From NCBI RefSeq assembly GCF_001412595.2, contig NZ_CP012640.2:4216001-4280000 (forward strand): a stretch of 64,000 bases of DNA, written 5' to 3'. A program made the position numbers and the translations under genes. Shown here in pieces: positions 44,317-52,224 of this stretch (position 1 is the stretch's first letter; each line of letters opens with the position of its first letter). The stretch is from Massilia sp. WG5. GTDB taxonomy: Bacteria; Pseudomonadota; Gammaproteobacteria; Burkholderiales; Burkholderiaceae_D. The notes under the pieces were generated by a model. That model did not search any database. It was not told where the DNA came from and was given only the letters and a program-made list of their open reading frames with translations.

Positions 44317-45057
44317 TTACCGGCAGTTCTTCGTCTCCGCATCCGACACCGCATCCGCCGCCGCCACGACCCGCTCGCGCGTATCCGCTTCGATATCGCG
44401 GAAGCGGTAGACGTAGCGTGTAGCTTGCGGTCCACGCGGCGTGATGCGGGCGGTGTGCACGCCCTGCTTGTTCAGCTGCGCCAGCAGGGTCTGGGCCCCG
44501 CTCTCGGTCTTGAACACGCCCAGCGAGATCGCCCACTTCAGCGGCGACTCCCCCTGCATGATGAAGAAATTGGTGAGGCCCAGGTTGCGTAGTTCGCCGG
44601 CCTTGCGGTCGGCCGCTTCCTTGCTGCCTTGCGGCGGAATATTCACCAGGTAGCTGGTCACGTCCTGGGCTTGCACGGCCTGGCGGGATTGCCGCTCGCC
44701 CAGGTCGAGCGCGGCCAGGCGCGACTCGAAGCGCTTCGCCTCGCCGGCGCTGAAGGTGCCGACATCGATGCAAAGCAGCGGCTTCGCCGGCGCGGCCGCC
44801 GGCACCGCCGCTGCGCTTGCCTGTCCGGACGCCGCGGCCGGCGCGCTGGCCGGTTCGGCCGCAGCCGCAGGCGTCGCTACCGCCTTCGCGGCTTCGGCCT
44901 GCTCGTTGGTCAGCAGGGTCAGTCTGGCGGCTTCCAGTTGCGGCTTGATGCGCGCGCGCTCTTCTTCGCTCCCCTTGCTGGCGCCGAGGAAGACCTGGGC
45001 ATAGGCGAACAGGGCGGCGTTCAGGAACAGCAGCGACCAGAAGACGAATCTCAACAC
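44317..45057 (-). CDS. SPOR-domain inner-membrane protein
   Basis: A 246-residue bitopic protein: a transmembrane helix at the N-terminus (FVFWSLLFLNAALFAYAQVF), an alanine-rich linker (about 60-95) and a C-terminal SPOR-like domain (LKWAISLGVFKTESGAQTLLAQLNKQ). SPOR domains recognise glycan strands lacking stem peptides, so it should gather at the division site. It closes the minus-strand run argS-SPOR-SDR-birA-coaX. The precise role is unknown. Confidence 0.82.
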   Translation of the reverse strand: MLRFVFWSLLFLNAALFAYAQVFLGASKGSEEERARIKPQLEAARLTLLTNEQAEAAKAVATPAAAAEPASAPAAASGQASAAAVPAAAPAKPLLCIDVGTFSAGEAKRFESRLAALDLGERQSRQAVQAQDVTSYLVNIPPQGSKEAADRKAGELRNLGLTNFFIMQGESPLKWAISLGVFKTESGAQTLLAQLNKQGVHTARITPRGPQATRYVYRFRDIEADTRERVVAAADAVSDAETKNCR

Positions 45058-45066
45058 GGCGTTTTC

Positions 45067-45813
45067 CTATGGTGTGGTGGACGCGATGGCGGCCGCATGC
45101 AGGCCGACCAGCACGATATTATCCTGCATCCGGTACGGCACCGACAAAGCCGGCGCCACATGGCCGGCCGCACCGCCCGAGACGATGCACAGCTCCGCCG
45201 GCAGGCTTGCTACGGCGCGCTCGATGGCGCCCGCCTGGGCCGAGATGCAGCCGGAGCGGATCGCATCCAGCGTGTTGTCGGCGAAGGCCGGGGGCAGGAC
45301 TGCTTCCGCGCTGGCGGCGGGCAACTGGGCGGTGCCGCGCGCGAGCGACTCCAGCATCAGGCCCAGGCCGGGCAGGATCATCCCGCCCAGGAATTCGCCC
45401 TCGCCCGACACGGCGTCCACGGTGGTCGCGGTGCCGCAGGTGGCGACCACCAGGGCCTTGCCGGGCGCCAGCGCGCGTGCGCCCAGTGCGGCGGCGAAGC
45501 GGTCCGCGCCCAGCTGGGTCGGGTTGCGGTAGCGGTTGCGCAGCCCGGCCAGCTCGGCCTGGGCCCTGAACCATTCGAGTTTCGCGATCCGCAACCGTAA
45601 CAGCAGCCGCGCCAGGCGCTCGTGCATGGCGGCGCCGGCCACGTTCGAGACGATCGCGCGCGTGACGCCGTGGCCGGCCCAGGCGGACCGCAGGCTGTCG
45701 ACTTTGTCATGCAGCACGGCGCCGTGGGCGAGCCAGTCGCCCGGCGCCGCGCCGTCCTGCGCGAGGGCCCACTTGATCCGGGTATTGCCTGCATCGACCA
45801 GCAGCATCGTCAT
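45067..45813 (-). CDS. coaX: Type III pantothenate kinase
   Basis: A 248-residue ASKHA-fold kinase that phosphorylates pantothenate in coenzyme A synthesis. Motifs are LLVDAGNTRIKWA (phosphate 1), GADRFAAALGA, VVATCGTATTVDAV and the C-terminal VSGGAAGHV. It follows birA by nine bases, a frequent pairing in betaproteobacteria. Confidence 0.95.
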   Translation of the reverse strand: MTMLLVDAGNTRIKWALAQDGAAPGDWLAHGAVLHDKVDSLRSAWAGHGVTRAIVSNVAGAAMHERLARLLLRLRIAKLEWFRAQAELAGLRNRYRNPTQLGADRFAAALGARALAPGKALVVATCGTATTVDAVSGEGEFLGGMILPGLGLMLESLARGTAQLPAASAEAVLPPAFADNTLDAIRSGCISAQAGAIERAVASLPAELCIVSGGAAGHVAPALSVPYRMQDNIVLVGLHAAAIASTTP

Positions 45814-45822
45814 GCGCCCACC

Positions 45823-46587
45823 TCAGCCCTTGATGCGCAGCGAGACGTCGCCGGCGACGATGGCGATGCGGCCGCCTTCCGTATCCAGCAGCAGGCGGCC
45901 GGCGTCGTCGACCCCGGCGGCCAGGCCTTCGTGCAGGATCTCGCCGCGGTCGAGGATGGTGACCAGCTGGCCCTGCCAGCCATGCAGCAGGTTCCAGCGC
46001 GCGCTGAAGGCGCCGAAGCCGGCCTGGTCGAACAGGCGCAGGGCGTCGGCCAGGCCGTCCAGCAGCGCGGCCAGCAGGGTGTCGCGCTCCATGCGCGCCA
46101 GCCAGGGCACGGCGGCCACCGAGCGGCCGATCTGCTGTTCCAGTTCGTCCGGCATGACCAGGTTCAGGCCGATGCCGATCACGGTCCACACGCCGCCGTC
46201 AGCGGCGGACGCCGTCTCCACGAGGATGCCGGCCAGCTTGTCGCCATCCTTCAGCACGTCGTTCGGCCACTTCAGCTGTACCGGCTGGCCGAGCCGGCCC
46301 AGGGTTTCGGCCAGCGCGGCGCCGACCGCCAGCGGCAGGCCGGTCAGCTTTTGCAGGCCGCCGCCGAATTTCCAGGCCAGCGAAAAGGTGAGGGAGTGGC
46401 CGGGGCTCGAAAGCCAGCTGCGTCCGGCGCGCCCGCGTCCCGCGGTCTGGTGCTCGGCGGCCAGCAGCACCGGCGCCGCCAGCGCGGGCGCGCGGGCCAG
46501 CAGGTCGGCATTGGTCGAGCCGGTTTCAGGCACCACTTCGACGGCAATGCCGGAAGACGACAGCGACATGATGTGCCCGGCGTTCAT
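45823..46587 (-). CDS. birA: Biotin-[acetyl-CoA-carboxylase] ligase
   Basis: A 254-residue biotin protein ligase with the biotin-binding motif AGRGRAGRSW (about 69-78), VPETGSTNADLL and LKWPNDVL. It lacks the N-terminal winged helix of E. coli BirA, so it is a ligase only and not a repressor. A strong GGAGG ribosome site precedes the ATG at 46587, and the ATGA overlap couples it to the SDR gene upstream. Confidence 0.93.
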   Translation of the reverse strand: MNAGHIMSLSSSGIAVEVVPETGSTNADLLARAPALAAPVLLAAEHQTAGRGRAGRSWLSSPGHSLTFSLAWKFGGGLQKLTGLPLAVGAALAETLGRLGQPVQLKWPNDVLKDGDKLAGILVETASAADGGVWTVIGIGLNLVMPDELEQQIGRSVAAVPWLARMERDTLLAALLDGLADALRLFDQAGFGAFSARWNLLHGWQGQLVTILDRGEILHEGLAAGVDDAGRLLLDTEGGRIAIVAGDVSLRIKG

Positions 46588-47366
46588 GCAGCCTCCTTTC
46601 TGGCCTTCTGCGGCGCACGCGCGAATAGCGCATCGAAGACGAAGTTCGGCAGTACGCGCAGCAGGCCGGCGACGAGGCCCATCTGCCAGGGGATCACGCG
46701 GAAGCTCGCGCCGGCGCCGATGGCGTCGACGGCGCGGGCCGCGAAGCGCTCGGCCGGCATCAGGAAGGGCATGGGAAATCGGTTATTGCTGGTCATGGGT
46801 GTATCGATATAGCCGGGCGCGATGGTCACGACCCGGATGCCGTAGGGGCGCATCTCCAGGCGCAGCGATTCGCAATAGCTGTGCACCGCCGCCTTCGAGG
46901 CGCAATAGGCGCCGGCGCCTTTCATGCCCCGGATACCGGCCACGCTGCCGATCGCCACCAGGCGCCGCGCCCCGGGCTGCGCTTTCATCGCGCCGATGAA
47001 GGGCGCGAAGGTGGCGATGACGGCGTTCACGTTGGTGGCGAACACGGCGTCGAACAGGGGCAGGTCTTCGGGGCGCTCGGTCAGGGTGCCGTGCGAGATG
47101 CCGGCCGAGGCGATCACGACGTCGGCGCCGCCGTTCGCATCGATGAAGTCGCGCGCCGCATCCGCCAGCGCGGCGTGGTCGGTAAGGTCCAGCGCGTAGA
47201 CACGGTGGCGTTCGGAATGGGGGAGGGTTGCGACCAGGGCCTCGAGCAGGTCGCGCCGGCGCGCCAGAAGGCCGAGCACGGCGCCCCTGGCCGCATACTC
47301 GCGCGCCAGTGCGGCGCCGATGCCGCTGGACGCGCCGGTGATGAATACGCGCAGCGGCTGCGCCAT
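46584..47366 (-). CDS. Short-chain dehydrogenase/reductase
   Basis: A 260-residue classical SDR. The cofactor loop is TGASSGIG (about 10-17), the motif equivalent to NNAG reads IASAGIS, and the catalytic Ser and YxxxK lie in IGSVAGIRG and YCASK. The C-terminus is basic and hydrophobic (PNFVFDALFARAPQKARK), as in membrane-associated SDRs. The substrate is unknown. It couples to birA by a four-base overlap. Confidence 0.9.
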   Translation of the reverse strand: MAQPLRVFITGASSGIGAALAREYAARGAVLGLLARRRDLLEALVATLPHSERHRVYALDLTDHAALADAARDFIDANGGADVVIASAGISHGTLTERPEDLPLFDAVFATNVNAVIATFAPFIGAMKAQPGARRLVAIGSVAGIRGMKGAGAYCASKAAVHSYCESLRLEMRPYGIRVVTIAPGYIDTPMTSNNRFPMPFLMPAERFAARAVDAIGAGASFRVIPWQMGLVAGLLRVLPNFVFDALFARAPQKARKEAA

Positions 47367-47369
47367 GGA

Positions 47370-48101
47370 TCAGCGCTGGTTGCGCACGATGGCGACGTCG
47401 ACGCCGCTGTCGAGCAGCTTGGCGCGCGCCTTGTTCATCGATTCGACATGGTTGTACGGGCCGATGCGCACGCGGTGCAGCACGCCGCTGTCGCTGGTGC
47501 GGTCGCTGATCGCGGCCTCGAAGCCGAGCAGGGCCAGCTTGGCGCGGGTGGCCTCGGCGTCCGACATGTCGCGGAAGGCGCCGGCCTGCAGGTAATAGAT
47601 GTACTCGCCCGCGGCGGCGGCCGGCGCGGCCGGGCTTGCGGCAGGCGCCGCGGCAGGCACGGCAGCGGCCGTCGCCAGCGGATGGCTGTCACGCGCCGCA
47701 GGCGGCTTGGCGGCCGGCTTGGCTTCCATGCTGGCGATCGCCTGGCCCAGCGGATCCGCCGATGCGGCCGGTGCGGCCGGCGCAGCAGGGGCGGCGGCGG
47801 GGTCGGCCGGCTTGGCGCTGCGCGCCGCCGCCTTTTCCGTCACTTCCTTGTTCGCTTCGCGCGCGGCGTCGCGGTTGGCGTACATCGGCTTGTTCGGATC
47901 CATCGCCTGGCCTGGTGCCGGATCGGCCGGGCGGCCGGACTTGGCGACCTTGTCGGTAAACGGCGAGGCGCCCTTGGTGATCGTCAGGGCCACCGCGACG
48001 GCGATGCCGAGGCCGACGATCAGCCCGATGATCAGGCCGGTGAGCGTGCTGCCGCGCTGGCGCGCGACGGCACGGATGGTACGGGAACGGAAAGCGGTCA
48101 T
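47370..48101 (-). CDS. SPOR-domain protein (FtsN-like layout)
   Basis: A 243-residue bitopic protein: a basic cytoplasmic tail, a transmembrane helix (LTGLIIGLIVGLGIAVAVALTI split around residue 20-42), a long Ala/Pro-rich linker and a C-terminal SPOR domain (YYLQAGAFRDMSDAEATRAK). This is the FtsN arrangement, and genes like it sit after argS in many betaproteobacteria. The ATG at 48101 lies 32 bases after the argS stop. Whether it is the true FtsN is not settled by sequence alone. Confidence 0.85.
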   Translation of the reverse strand: MTAFRSRTIRAVARQRGSTLTGLIIGLIVGLGIAVAVALTITKGASPFTDKVAKSGRPADPAPGQAMDPNKPMYANRDAAREANKEVTEKAAARSAKPADPAAAPAAPAAPAASADPLGQAIASMEAKPAAKPPAARDSHPLATAAAVPAAAPAASPAAPAAAAGEYIYYLQAGAFRDMSDAEATRAKLALLGFEAAISDRTSDSGVLHRVRIGPYNHVESMNKARAKLLDSGVDVAIVRNQR

Positions 48102-48133
48102 TGCTTGCTGGGGCGCGTGGTTGAATGAAAGGG

Positions 48134-49846
48134 TTACATCTTCTCGGGCGCCGAGACGCCGATCAGGGCCAGGCCGTTGCGCAGCACCTGGCGGGTCGCG
48201 GTGGCCAGGGCCAGGCGCGCGCGCTTCAGCGCTTCGTCGTCGTCGAGCAGCCATTTGTGCGCGAAGTAGTAGCTGTGCAGCTCGCCGGCCAGTTCGCGCA
48301 GGTAGAACGCGACCTGGTGCGGCCCGAGCTCCTGCTGGGCGCGCTGCAGCATCTCCGGATAGGCGGCCAGCTTGGCCAGCAGGCTCGCTTCGTGCGGCTG
48401 GGTCAGCGGCGACAGGTCGGCGTCGACGAGATCGGCTTCGTTGCCGCCCCAGTTGGCCAGGGCCGAGCAGATGCGGGCGTGGGCGTACTGCACGTAGTAG
48501 ACCGGGTTCTCGTCGTTGGTGGCCAGGGCGACGTCGACGTCGAACACGAACTCGGTGTCGGCCTTGCGCGAGATGAGGAAGAAGCGCACGGCGTCGCGGC
48601 CGCGCGTGACGTCGCCGTTGCCCGACCATTCGATCAGGTCGCGCACGGTCACGTAGGAGCCGGCGCGCTTGGAGATCTTGACCTCCTCGCCGTTCTTCAT
48701 CACGGTGACCATCTTGTGCAGCACATAATCAGGATAACCGCGCGGGATACCGATATTTACCGCCTGCAGGCCGGCGCGCACGCGCGCGATGGTGCCGTGG
48801 TGGTCGCTGCCCTGGACGTTGATGGCCTGGTCGAAACCGCGCTTGAACTTCTGGATGTGGTAGGCGACGTCCGGCACGAAATAGGTGTAGGTGCCGTCGG
48901 ACTTGCGCATCACGCGGTCCTTGTCGTCGCCGTAGTCGGTGGTCTTCAGCCACAGGGCGCCGTCCTGCTCGTAGGTGACGCCGGCGTCGACCAGGGCCTG
49001 CACCGCGGCTTCGACCTTGCCCTCGGTGTAGAGCGAGGATTCGAGGTAGTAGTTGTCGAACTTGACCCCGAAGGCCTGCAGGTCCTGGTCCTGCTCGTTG
49101 CGCAGGTAGGTGACTGCGAAGCGGCGGATCGATTCGATGTCGTTCACGTCGCCGGAGGCGGTGGCCGGCTGGCCGTCGCTGGCCGACACGGTCTTCTTCG
49201 CCAGGAAGTCGTCGGCGATGTCCTGGATGTAGTCGCCGTTGTAGGCCGACTCGGGCCACTCGGCGTCGCCCGGCTTGAAGCCGCGCGCGCGCGCCTGCAC
49301 CGAGGTCGCCAGGGTGGCGATCTGCACGCCGGCGTCGTTGTAGTAGAACTCGCGGGTGACCTTGTGGCCTTGGGCTTCGAACAGCGCGGACATGGAATCG
49401 CCCAGCGCGGCCTGGCGGCCGTGGCCGACGTGCAGCGGGCCGGTCGGGTTGGCGGAGACGAATTCGATGATCACATGGTGGCCGTTGCCGGCATCGCTGC
49501 GGCCGTAGGCTGCGCCCTGCTGCAGGATGGTGCGCGCCACCGACTGCTTGGCGGCGTCGGCCAGGCGCAGGTTGATGAAGCCGGGACCCGCGATGTCGGC
49601 GGCGGCGATCAGGCCTTGCGCCTTCGGATCGGCCTGCAGGGCGGCGACCAGGCGGGTGGCCAGCTCGCGCGGATTGGTCTTCAGCGGCTTGGCCAGCTGC
49701 ATGGCGATATTGCAGGCGATGTCGCCATGGGTCGGGTCGCGCGGACGCTCCAGCGCGATGTTCGGCGTCAAATCGGTGCCTTCCACGATGGGAGCCAGTG
49801 CAGCCTGGAACAGGGCAACGATTTCTTGTTTTTGTTGGGCGAGCAT
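48134..49846 (-). CDS. argS: Arginine-tRNA ligase
   Basis: A 570-residue class I synthetase. The HIGH motif appears as [13 protein letters not shown] and the KMSKS-equivalent as KISKRAG; the C-terminal DALR domain includes [16 protein letters not shown]. The start at 49846 gives the normal N-terminus [17 protein letters not shown]; the in-frame upstream extension is not conserved. It heads the minus-strand run of six genes and diverges from rsmB. Confidence 0.96.
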   Translation of the reverse strand: MLAQQKQEIVALFQAALAPIVEGTDLTPNIALERPRDPTHGDIACNIAMQLAKPLKTNPRELATRLVAALQADPKAQGLIAAADIAGPGFINLRLADAAKQSVARTILQQGAAYGRSDAGNGHHVIIEFVSANPTGPLHVGHGRQAALGDSMSALFEAQGHKVTREFYYNDAGVQIATLATSVQARARGFKPGDAEWPESAYNGDYIQDIADDFLAKKTVSASDGQPATASGDVNDIESIRRFAVTYLRNEQDQDLQAFGVKFDNYYLESSLYTEGKVEAAVQALVDAGVTYEQDGALWLKTTDYGDDKDRVMRKSDGTYTYFVPDVAYHIQKFKRGFDQAINVQGSDHHGTIARVRAGLQAVNIGIPRGYPDYVLHKMVTVMKNGEEVKISKRAGSYVTVRDLIEWSGNGDVTRGRDAVRFFLISRKADTEFVFDVDVALATNDENPVYYVQYAHARICSALANWGGNEADLVDADLSPLTQPHEASLLAKLAAYPEMLQRAQQELGPHQVAFYLRELAGELHSYYFAHKWLLDDDEALKRARLALATATRQVLRNGLALIGVSAPEKM

Positions 49847-50017
49847 GAATGTGGTCGAAAATGAAATGGTTGGGGCCTGGATGCAGGCAAACATCGGTCA
49901 TTATACTGGTTTGACGCAACGCGGAATACGTTCCCGGCCATTGCCCCAAAGCTTCGTTTAAGCCTGCGCAACGCTTAACCGCTACAATGTGCGTCTTTAT
50001 GCATTGACCGATTCGCC

Positions 50018-51619
50018 ATGACTGAAAAGCGCCCGACGCTCACCCTCAAACCCAAGGCCAAGGCCAAGGCCAAGGCCAAGGCCACCCCTGGGGCCGCGCG
50101 TCCGGGACAGAACAAGTCCGGCCCCGCACGGCCGCAGGCCAAGGGCGGCCAGGGCAAGGGCGCGCACGACAGCCCGCGCGCCGCGCGCGGTCCGGCGCCG
50201 CAGGAACGCCCGGCGCCGGCTTCGATCCCGCAGAGCAGGGCGCCATCGAGCGTCGACGAAGCCCCGCGCCTGCGCCAGAGCCATGAGCTCAAGGTCCCGG
50301 CCCAGCTCGATTACCGGCCGGCGCTGAAAACCGATTCGCTCGCCTTTGCGCTGCTCGGCGCGGCCAGCAGCCTGGCCCGCGTGTGGAACGGGACCGCGCT
50401 GCCGCAGGCCCTGGCCGAGGTGGTCCAGGCGTATGAGGCGACGCCGCAGGCGCGCGGCGCGATGCAGGACATCGCCTACCGCACGATGCGCCAGCTGGGC
50501 CGCAGCGAGACCCTGCTGGCCATGATGACGAGCAAACCGCCGGAACCGCCGATGCTGGCCGCCCTGTTGTGCGCCGCGCTGGCCCTGCTCGATCCGCCGG
50601 AAGGCAGCCAGCCGCCTTATGAAGCCTTTACCGTGGTCGACCAGGCGGTCGGCGCGGCCGCCGCGCATCCGGATTTCGCACACGCCAAGGCGATGGTGAA
50701 CGCGGTGCTGCGCCGCTTCCTGCGCGAGAAGGACGGCCTGCTCGGCGAGGCGCTGGCGCAGCCGCTGGCGCGCTGGAATTATCCGCAGTGGTGGATCGAC
50801 GCCGTGCGCACCGCCTATCCGCAGCAGTGGCAAGCCATCCTCCAGGCCGGCAACCGCCAGCCGCCGCTGACCCTGCGCGTCAACCTGCGCAAGACCAGCG
50901 TCGACGCCTACATGGACACCCTGGCCGCGGCCGGCATCGACGCCTCGCGGGTCGGGCCAAGCGCGCTGCGCCTGGCCCAGGCCATGAACGTGATGCAGAT
51001 CCCCGGCTTCGAGCAGGGCCTGGCGTCGGTGCAGGACGCCGGCGCCCAGCTGGCCGCACCGCTGCTCGACCTGCGTGACGGCATGCGCGTGCTGGATGCC
51101 TGCGCCGCCCCCGGCGGCAAGAGCGGCCACATCCTCGAAACCGCCGACGTCGACCTGACCGCGCTGGACGTCGACAGCCGCCGCCTGGCGCGGGTCGACC
51201 AGAACCTGCAGCGCCTGGGCCTGCAGGCGACCGTCAAGACGGGCGCGGCCGAACACGCCGACTGGTGGGACGGCCGCCAGTACGACCGCATCCTGGCCGA
51301 CGTGCCCTGCACGGCCTCCGGCATCGTGCGGCGCCATCCGGACATCCGCTGGTTGCGCCGCAAGAGCGATACCCACCAACTTGCAACACTTTCTACCAAA
51401 ATACTCGACAATCTTTGGCAGATGCTGCGGCCCGATGGTAAATTGCTGTTCGTGACATGTTCGCTCTGGCCGCAGGAATCGGAAGCGCAGGCCGCCGCCT
51501 TCGCGGCGCGCCATGGTGCGGTCCGTCTCGATGCGCCGGGCCAGCTTCTTCCAACGAGCGGTGCCGGGCAGGATCATGATGGTCTGTTCTATGCCCTGTT
51601 CCAGAAGGCCGGGGCGTGA
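50018..51619 (+). CDS. rsmB: 16S rRNA m5C967 methyltransferase RsmB with basic N-terminal extension
   Basis: A 533-residue enzyme, about 100 longer than usual. The extra N-terminal 90 residues are basic, low-complexity and contain four to five KA units encoded by tandem AAGGCC hexamers. An NusB-like domain follows (about 105-235), then the methyltransferase with SAM motif VLDACAAPGGKSGHI and the two cysteines in ADVPCTASG and LLFVTCSLWPQE. It methylates C967 of 16S rRNA. It heads the conserved row rsmB-DUF4390-ntrY-ntrX. Confidence 0.93.
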   Translation: MTEKRPTLTLKPKAKAKAKAKATPGAARPGQNKSGPARPQAKGGQGKGAHDSPRAARGPAPQERPAPASIPQSRAPSSVDEAPRLRQSHELKVPAQLDYRPALKTDSLAFALLGAASSLARVWNGTALPQALAEVVQAYEATPQARGAMQDIAYRTMRQLGRSETLLAMMTSKPPEPPMLAALLCAALALLDPPEGSQPPYEAFTVVDQAVGAAAAHPDFAHAKAMVNAVLRRFLREKDGLLGEALAQPLARWNYPQWWIDAVRTAYPQQWQAILQAGNRQPPLTLRVNLRKTSVDAYMDTLAAAGIDASRVGPSALRLAQAMNVMQIPGFEQGLASVQDAGAQLAAPLLDLRDGMRVLDACAAPGGKSGHILETADVDLTALDVDSRRLARVDQNLQRLGLQATVKTGAAEHADWWDGRQYDRILADVPCTASGIVRRHPDIRWLRRKSDTHQLATLSTKILDNLWQMLRPDGKLLFVTCSLWPQESEAQAAAFAARHGAVRLDAPGQLLPTSGAGQDHDGLFYALFQKAGA

Positions 51620-51657
51620 GACTTCCCGATAACACGCTTTTTTAAGGCCTGGCCCTA

Positions 51658-52221
51658 GTGATTGCTCGATTTTTCCGTCTGCTCGTTTGCCAGCTGCTGC
51701 TGGTCTTCGCATGCGGCGGCGCCCATGCGGCCGAGGGGATCGAGATCACCAGCGCCGGCATCGAAGCCTCCGACGACGGCTACCGCCTGCGGGCCAATTA
51801 TTCCTTCGACCTGACGCCCGGCCTCGAACAGGCCGTGATGCATGGCGTGCCCCTGTATTTCACCACCGAGATCGAGCTGACCCGGCCGCGCTGGTGGTGG
51901 ACCGACGACAAGGCCGTTTCCAAGCGCCGCACGGTGCGCCTGCATTACGACCTGCTGACCCGCCAGTACACGGTGATGGTGGTCGGCAGTCTCCAGCAAA
52001 GCTACCCGACGCTGGAAGAGGCGCTGTTCCTGATCCGGCGTCCGAACCGCTGGCTGATCGCCTCGCGCGGCGATCTCAAGCCCGGCGAAACCTACAACGT
52101 GACCCTGCGCATGTTCATGGACCGCGAATACCTGCAGAAGCCGCTCCAGGTCGATGCCTTCAACAATGCCGACCTGCGCCTGGCTTCGCACAAGAAGACC
52201 TTCACCTACCGGGCGGAGTAA
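51658..52221 (+). CDS. DUF4390 domain protein, secreted
   Basis: A 187-residue protein with a signal peptide (FFRLLVCQLLLVFACGGAHA, cleavage near residue 25) followed by a beta-rich domain with LYFTTEIELTRPRWWW and the C-terminal LASHKKTFTYRAE. This matches DUF4390, a family found directly before ntrY in betaproteobacteria. The start is a GTG at 51658. Likely periplasmic; the function is unknown, and its place suggests a link to NtrY signalling. Confidence 0.85.
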   Translation: MIARFFRLLVCQLLLVFACGGAHAAEGIEITSAGIEASDDGYRLRANYSFDLTPGLEQAVMHGVPLYFTTEIELTRPRWWWTDDKAVSKRRTVRLHYDLLTRQYTVMVVGSLQQSYPTLEEALFLIRRPNRWLIASRGDLKPGETYNVTLRMFMDREYLQKPLQVDAFNNADLRLASHKKTFTYRAE

Positions 52222-52224
52222 GCG

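Noticed and set aside
50055..50085. Tandem AAGGCC units considered as a repeat array or CRISPR-like structure
   Set aside because: The repeats are in frame within rsmB and encode Lys-Ala; no spacers are present.
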